Source of the DNA: Ailurus styani
Lineage: Eukaryota; Chordata; Mammalia; Carnivora; Ailuridae
Length of the DNA: 64,000 nt
Direction: 5' to 3'
NCBI GenBank assembly: GCA_002007465.1
Contig: LNAC01000681.1
Span: 675,362-739,361 of the forward strand
The notes under the pieces are model-generated. The model was not told where the DNA came from. It ran no database searches and saw only the letters and a list, made by a program, of their open reading frames with translations. The position numbers and the translations under genes are program-made. This document shows positions 11,161 through 22,065 of the stretch, piece by piece; positions within the stretch are counted from its first letter, which is position 1, and each line of letters opens with the position of its first letter.

Positions 11161-11640
11161 GAGGTCTGGTTTTGACCGGTAGCGCCCCCGCATGTTCCCA
11201 CGGCAACCTGGACGCGTCCCAGCAATGTTGTGAGAGAGCCACAGTCCAGCTGGAGGGCAAGGTCACAGTCACGCACTGAATGCCGTGGGAGGGAAGCCCG
11301 GGACAGGCCTCCCGTAGGGCACTTGGGACTTTTGTAATTCGTGTTTGGCGTCGCTGCGTTTTCACAGAGCGGCAAGCGTGGCAGGACCCCGCGCCCAGAG
11401 CCCCTCCCCATCTACTCTGACGTCTCCACTCCAGTCAGAAACAATGCAAGCGCCAGGAGCGAACCCAGGAGAACGTGGCCGTGCGTTTCTTTAGTGGCAA
11501 ATTCAGAGCATCCCTGCCCAACCCCCTCGGCGCGTCCCCCTTGCGAAAGGCAGTGCTGGTTATACCACCCAGAGAGCTCCTGGGGGCGCTGTTCGCGTAG
11601 ACTAAAACATGGATGTCGCCTCCGGAAGGCTTGAGCCACA
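11161..11640. promoter_or_regulatory. Orphan CpG-island-like block
   Basis: By hand count there are about 33 CpGs in 480 bases of roughly 58% GC, an observed/expected ratio near 0.8. It contains an inverted-repeat X-box-like site, gttcccacggcaac (11194-11207), resembling the RFX-family motif, and two GGGGGCGCT cores of CTCF-like type in opposite orientations (complement at 11181-11189; forward at 11582-11590). No recognisable exon, repeat body or gene start is associated. Overlapping open frames on both strands (the longest is 182 codons, minus strand, 10863-11411) are expected in GC-rich sequence and have no recognisable domains. Promoter or enhancer activity is inference only. Confidence 0.5.
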
Positions 11641-11811
11641 GCTGCATGGATTCCCTGACCGGCCCATAGTAAGCTAAAACTAGGACAATCTACTGGGGTC
11701 CCCAACAACAGCTCCTTTATTTAAGGCACACTTTTCCAAGAAACTCAACTGCACCAAACACAACCAAGTCATGGGTGGGAAGCCGAAAAATCTAAAGTAG
11801 AAATGCAGATT

Positions 11812-11814
<3 letters not shown>

Positions 11815-11887
<73 letters not shown>

Positions 11888-11931
11888 TTTTTCTTTCTTT
11901 CTTTCTTTCTTTCTTTTTCTTTCTTTCTTTC
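11815..11931. repeat. (CTTT)n microsatellite
   Basis: Roughly 28 units of CTTT with a few interruptions (ctttttttcttt near 11885; tttttctt near 11913). It encodes nothing; the highly repetitive frames read from it are artefacts. Confidence 0.97.
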
Positions 11932-12126
11932 TCTTTTTTTAAGATTTTATTTATTTGTTTGACAGAGGGAGAGATCACAAGTAGGTAGAAAGGCAGGCAG
12001 GGGTGGGGGCGGAGAGCAGGCTCCCTGCTGAGCAGGAGGCCGGAAGTGGGGCTCCATCCCAGGACCCTGAGATCATGACCTGAGCAGAATGCAGAGACTT
12101 AACCCACTGAGCCACCCACGTGCCCT
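11815..12126 (-). mobile_element. Can-SINE with expanded AAAG tail
   Basis: SINE body in complement at about 11932-12126 (aagattttatttatttg, gagcaggctccctgctgagc, gatcatgacc, gagccacccacgtgccct). Left of it lies a long CTTT tract, which is the element's own 3' tail read on the other strand. Both are enclosed by one duplication, gaaatgcagatttct (11800-11814) and gaaatgcacatttct (12127-12141), showing that the tract belongs to the insertion. Confidence 0.93.
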
Positions 12127-12247
12127 GAAATGCACATTTCTAAAGGCAGGATTTTAAAATCACTCACTAGCAAGTGAAATCAGGCCCTCAATCAGAGCAA
12201 CCTCTCTTCTCTGGTGGAATCACCTGCTTGCAATTAAAAAGCATCAT

Positions 12248-12592
12248 AGCCAGGGAGGCTTATAAACACCATAAATTTCTTTTCTATGGTTCTGAAGGCT
12301 GGAAATCCGAGATCCAGGTGCCAGCCAGGTCAGGTGCTGGTGAAGACCTTCCTCTGGGTTGCGGGTCACTTTCTTGTATCCTCACGTGGTAGTCATGCTG
12401 CTGGGGGGTTGGGGAGCTCTTTGACCTCCCTTTTATGAGATCGCTAATCCATTCATGATGCTTCCACCCACATGACCTAATAATCACTTCCCAAAGGCCC
12501 CTCCTCCTAACACCATCACATTGAGAGTTATGATTATAACATATAGATGGGGGTGGGGCAAGGGTAGAACATTCAGTCCATAGCACTCTCCA
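12248..12592 (-). mobile_element. MaLR-like LTR fragment (antisense)
   Basis: The complement-strand order of MaLR LTR motifs is visible: atttcttttctatggttctg, aggctggaaatccgagatcc, tatcctcacgtgg, gctaatccattcatgatgc, ccacatgacctaataatcac, cctcctaacaccatcacattg, and cattcagtccatagca at the end. It has no internal genes. The subfamily is uncertain (MST- or MLT1-like). Confidence 0.65.
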
Positions 12593-12939
12593 AGTCACTT
12601 TGCTTGTCTGGTTTCTTAGCCAACAGAAGAGAAGAGTCTGGAAGCAAAGTGGGGGCCCCTCCCAGGCCCCTTTTATTGTCCCCCTGTCCCTAGCACCTGG
12701 AAATATTGGCTGCTGTGGACTCACACGTGTTGCCTTCTTGGGAGAAGTGTCTTCAGCAGAACAAGCTCCAACTCACCGGAGGGGTTAGAAGCACCCCCCA
12801 CCCCATGCCCAGGCATGTGACTGCCTCACATAGGGGTACGCAGGGTTGGCTACCTTGGGCGTCAGCATCTTTGTCTCAGTCTGTGCTCCCAGGAGACCTG
12901 AGCCAGAACTGAGAGATGTTGCTGTCCTATTAGCAGAAA
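12593..12939. other. Intergenic, nothing recognised
   Basis: 347 bases with no gene or clear repeat. Confidence 0.45.
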
Positions 12940-13560
12940 TGGCCCACCCCTACCCCCCGCTGTTATCAAGTCAGACACTTGGGTGTCACCTTTAACCCCT
13001 TCCCCATGCCAAACAAATCAACCCCAAGACCTGCAAATTGGGCACCTCATCTTGAGTCTGTCCATTCGTCTCTGTGCTCTGTGACACCACCCAAGTTCAG
13101 GTCACCATCACCTCCCAGAGGTCTTGCTGCTTCTCCATTCTGTTCTTCTCATGTCATCAGAGAGCGTATTGGACCATGTGACTTCCTTAGCCAAACTGTA
13201 CAATAACTTCCGATCTTGACGAGAATGGACATAACCAGGCCTGTGCCGACCTCACCACTCCCATGTCTCTGCCATCCTTCCATCCACAAAGCCCCAGCCA
13301 CCCCACTGCCTCACTCCCCTCCAAACAACTGAAACTATTCTGAAAGTGTCTTAAATATGTGCAGAGATCTCTGGTACCCTCGGCATGCTCTGTCTAGAAA
13401 GCTCTGCCTCAGCTCTTTTCCTGGCCTTCTCCTTCCTGAGCATTCCTCAAGATGGGATTTGTACATCCTTTCCCACCGGAAGCCACCTGCATCTCTCAGT
13501 GTGCCCCCTTCCCTCTTATGTCCTCTACTGGAATAGTCACTAGTATTCTTAGTATCCTTG
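12940..13560 (+). mobile_element. LINE-2 fragment
   Basis: Diverged L2 text: tcacctttaacccc, agtctgtccattcgtctc, caataacttccgatcttg, acataaccaggcctgtgcc, ctgtctagaaagctctgcctc, cttctccttcctgagcattcctcaa, tcctctactggaatagtcac. It lacks the L2 terminal motif, which appears in the next copy. Confidence 0.65.
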
Positions 13561-13909
13561 AGCACATGATGTCACGGTTGGAAATGTTTCATTCATGGCC
13601 ATTTAATGGGCACTCAATAGTTATGTAATAATGAACAAAATGGTAGTGGATGGCCTGATATCAAGAACTCAGAAAGCACAGCTATCTGAGGCCACCTTTT
13701 ATGGGATGAAGATCCTGGCTACTGTCTCCCATGGCCTCTAAAGCATTTCTGCAGGAGTCCAGAAGAGTCTGTTCTGACACAGAGGAGGACCAACTAGCAG
13801 GTTCTCTGAGGAACTCCAATTTTAGGACATGTTCCAATTCTCTGCTCTGGTCACTCTGGCCTCCAAGAACAGGCAGGTAGGTGGTTGCCCCACCCCCCAC
13901 CCCTGGCAC
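13561..13909. other. Intergenic, nothing recognised
   Basis: 349 bases between two L2 pieces; part may be unalignable L2. No gene. Confidence 0.4.
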
Positions 13910-14205
13910 CCCCACCTTTGAGGTGACTCTCCGTGAGACCTTCCCAGACCACACTGTTTCAAATCTCAATTCCCATCCCTCACGCCCCAACACCTAACCC
14001 CCTTCTTTACTCTGTTCTTCTCCACAGCAGTTACTATGGTACAACATACCAATTATTTGGCTTATTTGTCTTGTTTATAGTCTGTCTGCTGGTAAAAGGC
14101 CAGCTCCAGGGGGACAGGGTTGATTGATGGCTTAGTTCAGGGCTGTGCCCCCACTGAGTCCAGTGCCTGGCCCACAGCTGGATAACTCCTTGTCGAATGA
14201 ATGTA
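13910..14205 (+). mobile_element. LINE-2 3' end
   Basis: gagaccttcccagaccacac, cagcagttactatggtacaac, cttgtttatagtctgtctgc, agctccagggggacaggg, ccagtgcctggcccacagc and the terminal ttgtcgaatgaatg. Good order match to the L2 3' end. Confidence 0.8.
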
Positions 14206-15274
14206 TAAGAGAGAAGCACACCGCTGAGAATGGACACACAGGACATAGTCATGCAAATTTTGAGCCTAGATTCAGGAAGTCTGAAGCCCAGAAGCTTTGA
14301 AGCTCTTCTTGGCTGGTGGCCTGATGGTAAAAGAGAGCTTGGTGATGACAGAAGTACATCCTGGTTTTCTCTTCTGTCTTCTCCATCAGTGAAAATGATC
14401 TAAACACCAGGAGGGGAGAAAAACTTATGTAATAACATCAGTTAGCTCTGAGATATTCCAGAGGGAAGACAAACCACTTTCTTCAACGTTTCTCAATCCC
14501 ATCAAGCTTTCTCCTACCCCTCCTTCCAGGGCTGGCAGGAAATCTAATCACCATGGTTTTGGGGAGGACTTTTCCCCATAAGGTTATTCGAGACGTCCTT
14601 GGTGGGGGTTGCTTAAAGTGGCCTCATGCCACTCTGCAGTGGCTCCTTGCCCTGACCCAGGCCATGCATGAGAGGGCACACCCCTCCCCCCCAAAATAGC
14701 TTACTCACTCTCCCAGACCTGGCCACAGAGACCCATGTCGGGTCCCTGTTAACAGGGAAGTGTGCGGTTCAAGAAAGGGGAGGAAATTGGCAGCTGGCAT
14801 TGAAGCTTTTCCATGAATTCGGATAGGCAAGTCTAAGGGAGGAGCTCTCAGGAGGCCAGTGCGAGGCTCCTTGGAGGCACAGAGATGATTAGGAATCTTG
14901 GAGGGATTATGGAAAATCGGTAAGAGGCAAAAGGACTGTGGATATTCAAAGTGGGGGTGGGGGATGCAGAACAACGTGGATACCAGAAACAAAGACCCAA
15001 TGAATGTGACCTTGAGTACTAACAAATGTCTAAGTTAGATTAACAAACTGATGGCATGTCATTCAGTTGATGTTTCATGCACATTAAGGCAAAGAATGAA
15101 TGATTCTGGGGTGTTAACTTGTGTCCAGTTAACCTCATACCTCATTAAATGTCTTGATAGATTGAATTGCAGGATAAAAGAGTACCTTCATTTTGGCAAG
15201 ATGATTTAGGAGTCTTCTTGCTACTCATCTCTGTGGACGCATTGGCGAATTTTTGGCCAGACGAGTCATCCTTA
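14206..15274. other. Intergenic, nothing recognised
   Basis: About 1.07 kb. No exon-like frame, RNA gene or named repeat seen. Confidence 0.45.
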
Positions 15275-15480
15275 TCATGTACATTGCACACTTACCATGC
15301 TCTGCATTGAAATCACAAAGATGAATAAAACATGGTCTTGCCTTGGAGAAACTCAGCATGGTAAGTGAGACATCTATGTAAAGAAGTAATTATGATACAC
15401 TTTGATAAATGCTGTAATTCAGTCATTTGCAAAGTGCTGTATGTGATGGGAGAAGCAGGTGACTTTGTAGTTGGTTGAAG
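15275..15480 (+). mobile_element. LINE-2-like fragment
   Basis: cttaccatgctctgcattga, acaaagatgaataaaacatgg, ttggagaaactcagcatgg, gataaatgctgtaattcag, aaagtgctgtatgtg: the usual L2 text around the stop of its ORF. Confidence 0.6.
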
Positions 15481-15743
15481 AATATTAATTATTCAACATC
15501 AAGGTAGAGGGAGGTTTCTTCTACTGTACCACCAAGATGTATATCAATCTGTGTTGTCTAACCTCTTTTTAAAAACTTATATGAAGACATCAAAGTCATG
15601 TTGATCAAATTTGCCAATGACAGCAACTCATGGGGGATAGCTATTACATTGGCCATGGAGCAGGCTTCAGAAAATCCTTCAAAATATAGAAAAGGTATGT
15701 CAAGACTAAAAGATGAAACTGCAAAAGAAAAAATGTAGTCTTG

Positions 15744-15950
15744 AGATGCCTGGGTGGCTCAGTCAGTTAAGCGTCTGACTCTTGATTTCAGCTATGATCT
15801 CATGGTTGGAGATGGAACCCTGTGTTGGGCTCCATATTCATCTGGGAGTCTGCTTGAGATTTTCTCTCTTTATCTCCCTCTGCCCCTCATCCTTGCATGT
15901 TCTCTCTCTCTTTCTCAAATACATAAATAAATCTTTTTTAAAAAGAAAAA
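15744..15950 (+). mobile_element. Can-SINE, older subfamily
   Basis: Head gatgcctgggtggctcag followed by tcagttaagcgtctgactcttgatttcagc, which differs from the young tgggttaaagcc copies. Tail caaatacataaataaatc. Flanks share a weak duplication (aaaatgtagtct / aagatgtaaagtct). Confidence 0.93.
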
Positions 15951-16465
15951 AGATGTAAAGTCTCAACTTATATTCAGATCTGAAAAGGTTCTCGAGGATT
16001 TGGATGTCTTCAAGGTCAATGTAAATCAGTCTTACTAAAAGCTGAATGAGCAATGTGGTCGCTACAACAACAGCAGTTTGATGTGCAGAGCAAAGAAGGT
16101 ATTCATTCCACTTTATTCCATACTGACTAGACCACTTCTGGGATACCGTACTTTATTAATCAAAGGCACTCAACCAAGGTGGCAAAGAATCCATGAAAAC
16201 CAAGAGGTATCAGGAGACCCAAGTATCTAGGTCCTGCCCCATCCTGGTGTCACAATTGAAACCTCAAATGATACCCATCCTTCTGCACAGTCCCTGCCCC
16301 TCCTCAGAATGAAGGAGTCCAAGCACATGATAGCCCTTGTCCCATGCATTACTGGGACCTAGAAATAGTTTTCATTCTGAACTAAGGGGACCTCATCCCA
16401 CTCTGATGTCATAAGCCAGTGGCTCCTTTTTTCCCCCCCTACAAGGAGGAATGGCTGACTTCCTT
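15951..16465. other. Intergenic, nothing recognised
   Basis: 515 bases with no gene or repeat recognised. Confidence 0.45.
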
Positions 16466-16480
16466 TTGCTCTAGTCTCTT

Positions 16481-16683
16481 TTTTTTTTTTTTAAAGATTT
16501 TATTTATTTATTTCACAGAGGGAGAGAGATCACAAGGAGGCAGAGAGGCAGGCAGAGAGAGAGGGGGGGAAAGCAGGCTCCCCGCTGAGCAGGGAGCCCG
16601 ATGCGGGCCTCGATCCCAGGACCCTGAGATCATGACCTGAGCCGAAAGCAGAGGCTTTAACCCACTGAGCCACCCAGGCGCCC
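16481..16683 (-). mobile_element. Can-SINE, young mustelid-type copy
   Basis: Complement copy ending ttaacccactgagccaccc then aggcgccc. Perfect 15-base duplication ttgctctagtctctt at 16466-16480 and 16684-16698. Confidence 0.97.
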
Positions 16684-16907
16684 TTGCTCTAGTCTCTTGA
16701 GTACTCTGAGGTTTCCCCATTACCATCTTCTTTAACTTCAGCTGGTCCCTGATGCAGGCTTCCTGTCCCCCCTTCCAGCCCTCCAGGTCTGAAGATCAGG
16801 CCAGTAACATTGCGGTTGGAGGCTCTTGAATAAAGTAGTCCTACGTTCACTTTGCTTCTGCATGCCTCTCCTTCCCGTCCTGCCTTAATCTCTGCTTCTT
16901 AGATCTT

Positions 16908-17106
16908 TTTTTTTTTTAAGATTTTGTTTATTTATTTGACAGAGAGAGAGACAGCAAGAGAGGGAACACAAGCAGGGAAGTGGGAGAGAGAGAAGCAGGC
17001 TTCCCACCGAGCAGGGAGCCCGATTTGGGGCTCGATCCCAGGCCCCTGGGACCATGACCTGAGCCGAAGGCAGACGCTTAACGACTGAGCCCCCCAGGCG
17101 CCCCTT
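16908..17106 (-). mobile_element. Can-SINE
   Basis: Complement copy with aagattttgtttatttatttg, ctcgatcccaggcccctg, gaccatgacc, and cttaacgactgagccccccagg (older TTAAGCG-type head). Perfect 15-base duplication tgcttcttagatctt at 16893-16907 and 17107-17121. Confidence 0.96.
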
Positions 17107-17121
17107 TGCTTCTTAGATCTT

Positions 17122-18249
17122 GCCAGCTGTTGGACGGGGATGTGCCAAGTGCCTAGCTGATCTCTAAATGTTAGCTTCACTTCTGCCTCATCTCTGCTCT
17201 ACCCAGTACCCCGAATGCACGCAAAGGTGCCTTCATGTATACACACACCCATATCTGCACACGTGCACACACAAATACACTCCTATTCACAACCCACCTG
17301 CTCCCTTGCCCCGGGCTGTGCTCCCAACCCCCGAGTTTGGAAGGCTTTGATTTATTGTGCCAAGGGGTAAACCAGGGCAGATGGGAAACACTCCTCTGTG
17401 GCAGAGTCCAGCTCAGTAAGAGAAACAATGCTGTAAAGACTCTTTGGCTTGGGGCCATTGTGGAAGGGATTTCTAAGCTTATGGGCTGTTAAACCAGCTA
17501 GTGTCCCCAGATCTGGCCACACACCAGCCGGTTTAAGTGCAGATTCCCAGCCCATTCCAAACCTACTATGTTAGAACTCAGATTATGAGGTAGGGCTCTG
17601 TATTTTCAGCAGCTGGGCCTGAGACTGGCATCTGGATTAGGTTATTTTTCCTAAAGTGAAGATCGCATTCGTGCTTTTTCATAATGATGATTCTAAGAGA
17701 TCAAGAAACCGTTCAAAATGTTAAAGAGTTTAAAAGGTTAAGTGTCAGAGTTCCTCATTCCTGAACACTGTTGGCAAATTCAGGATTGCTGGGCATATTC
17801 GAGGATGCTGTTGCTACTAGGGATTACTTCCTGCTTGTACGCAGCTAAAATGTCAAGTGCTTAAGTGCCAGGCCTTTCCAAAGGCTGTGTTCCCAGAGAG
17901 TTTCAGGAAGAATTCCCTAAGGCACTGACATGGCCTGGCCTTGGGAGCACAGCCTTGACTGTGGCCTGCCTCTGTCAATGCAGGGAACAGCCCTGAACAT
18001 CTGCTTCCCTCTTGAACTTGTGAGCCCCGTAGGTGAATCCACAATGTCAGGGCCAGGAGCCAGCACATGACAAATGGCTGTTGTGGCTAATTGTGCAGGA
18101 GATCAGACCTCATCTCCATGGGGAAATCAACCCACCTTCCTCTGTCTCACAGCCTGAGCTCTGTTTTCCTTCTCCCTAAAGAAAAAGGAGTTTTGAACTT
18201 CCATCATTTGGTACTTGAGATTAGCAACTCTCTATGCTTTTAAATACAC
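17122..18249. other. Intergenic, mostly unrecognised
   Basis: No gene. A CA-rich stretch lies at about 17238-17285. Near 17550-17640 (ccaaacctactatgttagaac, ctgtattttcagcag) there may be a decayed MER5-like fragment, too weak to call. Confidence 0.4.
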
Positions 18250-18340
18250 ATGTATCATATATATAAATATATAAATGTAAATATATATAATGTATTTATA
18301 ATCTACCTACCTACCTTCCTATCTACCTGTCTCCCTATAA
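18250..18340. repeat. AT-rich and CTAC/CTTC simple repeats
   Basis: Alternating AT units (tatataaatatataaatg) followed by ctacctacctaccttcctat. No coding meaning. Confidence 0.8.
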
Positions 18341-20159
18341 TGCCTGACATTTATCTGGCCAATTCCTATCTCTTATATCAAGGACATACACCCTCTCTTT
18401 TTCAGTATATAACCTTGCCACAAATAAAAATTTTCCAATAACCAAAAAGAGGCTAATAATAGCATTATTCATAGTCACAGTAGAACCGTTTTACTTCCTA
18501 GTGTTACATTTCATCTCACCATACACTGAGATTCAAATAAGTATATGCGAACAAATCAGGACACATTTTAGTAATGCTGGATTAAAAGGGACTTTTTACT
18601 GAACAAGCCCCAAACAGTTGCAGTAATAGCTACAGTAACCTCTGTGTTGAGGACAGAGAAGAGGACAAGCAGAGGAGGGAGCATCCAAGGGCTTAGATGT
18701 CCCTGGAGCTCTTCATGGGAATGAATGTGCATTCAAAAGTCAGAAATCCCCCAGCAGCTGCTCAGGGTGTGGATGCCCATGAAATCCACCCACTATAAAT
18801 CTGAGGCCTCGGTGGGATTCATGCATCAATTTGGAGGTAAAAAAAAAAAGGATTTTCTGATATCAAAGCGACATACCAAGGGAGCCAGAGGATCTCTGGT
18901 GTTTTGAATGAGCAAAAGAGTGTGCAGCATCCTGCTCATCCTACCATCTGCAGGGTAGTGCGAGTGTGGTGTCCCTCCCGCTCTGACCCTGCCAAGGAGC
19001 TTGGCCATTCCTCCAGGGCGCCTTGGCCGCATCAGAAAGCACTGGAAAATATGGCACCCAGGACAGGTCAGTATCACATTCTGGCAGAGACGTCACCGAT
19101 AGAGGAGGGGTCAGAAGAGCAGAAATACTGTCCCTGCTGGTCTTTGAGGCCCCTTGGTCAGCTTTGACAGCCACTTCCTTAGGCTGGGAGCGCCCATCCC
19201 CACAGGGGCCATAGATCACTCTTGCTCTTGGGAGAATCACATCTAGGTTTGTCACCAGTTTTATCAGCCTGGTCTGTGAGTCATATTGCATGTCAGATGG
19301 ACAATGAGCATTTGCTTTATCATCACTTCCTGGTTGCAAACATGGAGAGTTGGAGGCAGACTCTGGGAGGTGGTGTGTGGATGGCGCCAGCCTCACAGGT
19401 AGCTGGTGCAATGGGATGTTGCTCAGAGAATCCCCTTGCCCTAAAATATCCCTTTCAACAGGAGACCAGGGGACCCGAGTCACCATCGTCACAGTTACTT
19501 TCTCAATTAAAGTACTCCCTGAGGGTACTGTTTAATGGAAGAAGTAAGGAATAATACAGTAGTTCCTTAAATGGTTGTCTAGTTTCAGTTAGTTTGTAGG
19601 ATTAGTTAAGGAGTCTAGAAGAAACCAAGAACAGGTAAGATTTTGTGGGAGAGTCACGCCCCTGGGTGTGGTTTTGGGGAAGCTCCGCCCCACACTTGTG
19701 TAGACTCGCAAAGAATGAGGGCTTTGAGCAGCCAGCAGGGCGTGGGGGTGGGAGGAGTAGACTAGGTCACCGTAGGCTGGGAATCTTGAGAATAAATAAT
19801 TGTCACAACAGAGGTGTTGTCACTGTGGACTCTGCCTGCAATTTCTGTTAACAATGAGGTGGAGGAAATGCAAGTGGAATTGATCTAAAAAGCAGCACAA
19901 AATCATTCTGAAAAATAACTTTTTTCCATCACCAGAAATCATTTGTTGATTGTTAGGCGCAGGATCAGGGCAAAAAGAACCACAGATTCAATCTCTGCCT
20001 CCTTCAGAGCTTGCCAATCAAAGAGAGACACAGAAGTAGGACACAGAGAGCAGGAAGAAACATCTAAACGTGAATGGGCGGTGAGATATTTATAGTGTGT
20101 GTAACTCTGGAATGCACAGCTGCAATCCTCAGCACAGCTGGGAAATGAGCAGTGGGCAA
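18341..20159. other. Intergenic, nothing recognised
   Basis: About 1.8 kb of apparently unique sequence. Several overlapping open frames occur at 18826-19554 (up to 183 codons, minus strand). They have no recognisable domain, no splice context I can defend, and mutually overlap on both strands, so I do not call a gene. Confidence 0.45.
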
Positions 20160-20780
20160 ACCAATCAGTCAACCCATCCTTCATTCAGCCCCTCAGTGTT
20201 CAGAGTGCCGGCCAGATGCCAAGCCCTGCAGGGGCTTGAGGTGTATAAAGATGAATAAAATATGATCCTTAGCCTTAAGGAAGTTATCATGAGAGGAGAG
20301 TTAAGGCAGACAAGATGGACTGGTAATGGCACAGATGTAGAGTCAGCCAGGCTGCTACCTGAATTCAGTTCCAGGGTGCCACTCTGAACCACTGTTTCCT
20401 TTTCTGTAATGGGGTAATCGTACCCACCTTCCAAGGTTTTGTAAACACTGAAGGCGCTAATCAAATATCCTAATGCAATGACTGATATAATGTTAGTTTT
20501 TCTTCCTTTTGTTCACAAATCACTCTAACACAAGGCAGAAAGTGAGGTGATACAAGAAAAGTGTTCTGAATTCAGAGAATGGAAGTACAATTATCTACAG
20601 GTGGGGAGCTCAGAAGAAAGTTTAGAGGAGGGGTAATGTTTGAACCTGGCTTTGAAGATGGGTGGATTTAGATAGGTAGAAACAGGGGGTGAGGAGGTGA
20701 CAGAGGGAACAACATGGACAAGTCCAGGGGCAGGTGAATGCCGGAGTGGTCAATAACGTTGGGAGATCATCAGGGGTCGG
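20160..20780 (+). mobile_element. L2 and MIR mosaic
   Basis: At 20160-20340 L2-like (ccggccagatgccaagccctg, gtataaagatgaataaaat, ccttaaggaagttatcatg). At 20345-20470 MIR-like (actgtttccttttctgtaatgg, accttccaaggttttgtaaac). At 20560-20780 again L2-like (gggtaatgtttgaacctggc, gagggaacaacatggac). These are ancient, strongly diverged pieces with approximate limits. Confidence 0.55.
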
Positions 20781-21374
20781 TCATGTCATGGAGGTCCTTG
20801 ATGCTAGGCTAGGGTGAAACTTCATAAAATCAAAGACTTTTGAGCTAGAAGGTGCGATTGGTTGGAGCTATGTTTTATAAATAAAAATCTTATAGCCGGG
20901 TTTCTTTTCAGCTGAAGAAGAACTCATCAATTCCAGAGGCCAGAAGGTATGACACAAGGTAATTATGATCTCAGCTGTGGAGGTGAAATGGAGTAGGAGG
21001 TAGCTGGGAGATTCAAGAAGCAAGACGTATGTGTGAAAAGCTCCAAGGAACTCTCTTTATGGTATTTGTAGCCTCTGTGACTAAATGCAGACAGGAGAGA
21101 AGATGTGGATGTCAAGCTGGTGCGGGCTCTTCTGGACTATTCACATTTCTGGAAGCAAAGGAACTGCAGGAAAATGGGATATTGAATTGGAGCACAGAAG
21201 AGAGGTCCCAGATAGAAAGATCTGCTTGTGAGTCACCAGCGTCTAGGTTGGTGGAGATGATGAAGGGAAAAGAAGTGAAGGAGAACTCTGGGGACCTGGA
21301 CATTATGGGGACAGAGGAGGGAGAGGTGGGAGAGGAGGAAGGTATATTGGAGAGAGGGAAAGACAGGAAGTCAC
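20781..21374. other. Intergenic, mostly unrecognised
   Basis: No gene. The 153-codon plus-strand frame at 21029-21490 runs into the L1 at 21375 and is not credible. The segment at 20830-20890 may be a MIR-like scrap. Confidence 0.4.
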
Positions 21375-22065
21375 ACCCAAATAAAGAACTCCTAATTAAA
21401 AAAGATATATGCACCCCCATGTTTATTGCAGCATTATTTATAGTAGCCAAGATATGGAAGCAGCCAAAGTGCCCATCAATAGATGAATAGATAAGGAATA
21501 TGTGCGTGCTCTCTCTCTCTATATATATGTATATATGCATATATATATGCATATATACATATATATATAGAGAGAGAGAAACACACACAATGGAATATTA
21601 CTCAGCCATAAAAAGGATGAGTTCTTGCCAGTTGTGACAACGTGGATAGACCTAGAGGGTGTTATGCTAAGTAAAATAAGTCAGACAGAGAAAGAGAAAT
21701 GCCAGAACAAACAAATGAACAACCAAACAAATGAAAAATGAAAAGCAGAAATGAACCTGTAAATACAGAGGACACACTGATGGCTGCGAGAAGAGGAAGT
21801 GGGGGGATAGACAAAACGGGGGAAGGGGAGCAGAAGGTACAGGCTTCCGGTTGTGGAGTGAGTAAGTCATGGGGATGGAGGGCACCGCACAGGGAATGCA
21901 GTCAACGGTGTTGGGAGAGTGCTGTGTGGTGACAGAGGAGAGCTCTCCTCGCGGGGAGCCCCGCATAACACAGTCGTCCAATCGCTCTGTTGTGCGCCTG
22001 AAACGCATGTAACATTGAATGTAACGAGTTTGCATCAACCATACTTCAATTTAAAAAAATGCCAA
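21375..22065 (+). mobile_element. L1 3' end (ORF2 C-terminus and 3' UTR)
   Basis: Plus-strand L1: tatgcacccccatgtttattgcagc, atatggaagcagccaaagtgc, a palindromic microsatellite, tggaatattactcagccataa, gtggatagacctagaggg, ataagtcagacagagaaag, and 3' UTR text (tacaggcttccggttg, catacttcaatttaaa). It is similar in layout to the copy at 40485-41245. Confidence 0.85.
21510..21577. repeat. Near-perfect palindrome of CT/AT repeats
   Basis: ctctctct, AT units, tgtatatatgcatatat, its mirror complement, then agagagag. The centre lies between 21543 and 21544. About 24 base pairs on each side match perfectly; then a 2-base offset restores pairing of the CT and AG arms. Confidence 0.9.

Noticed and set aside
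10863..11411. 182-codon minus-strand frame in the CpG-rich block
   Set aside because: No domain, no homologue I recognise, frames open on both strands as expected in CpG-rich DNA, and part of it is MIR.
11769..11988. Lys/Glu- or Phe/Leu-rich frames
   Set aside because: Translation of the CTTT microsatellite.
18826..19554. Cluster of open frames up to 183 codons
   Set aside because: They overlap each other on both strands, show no recognisable motif and have no splice or promoter context.
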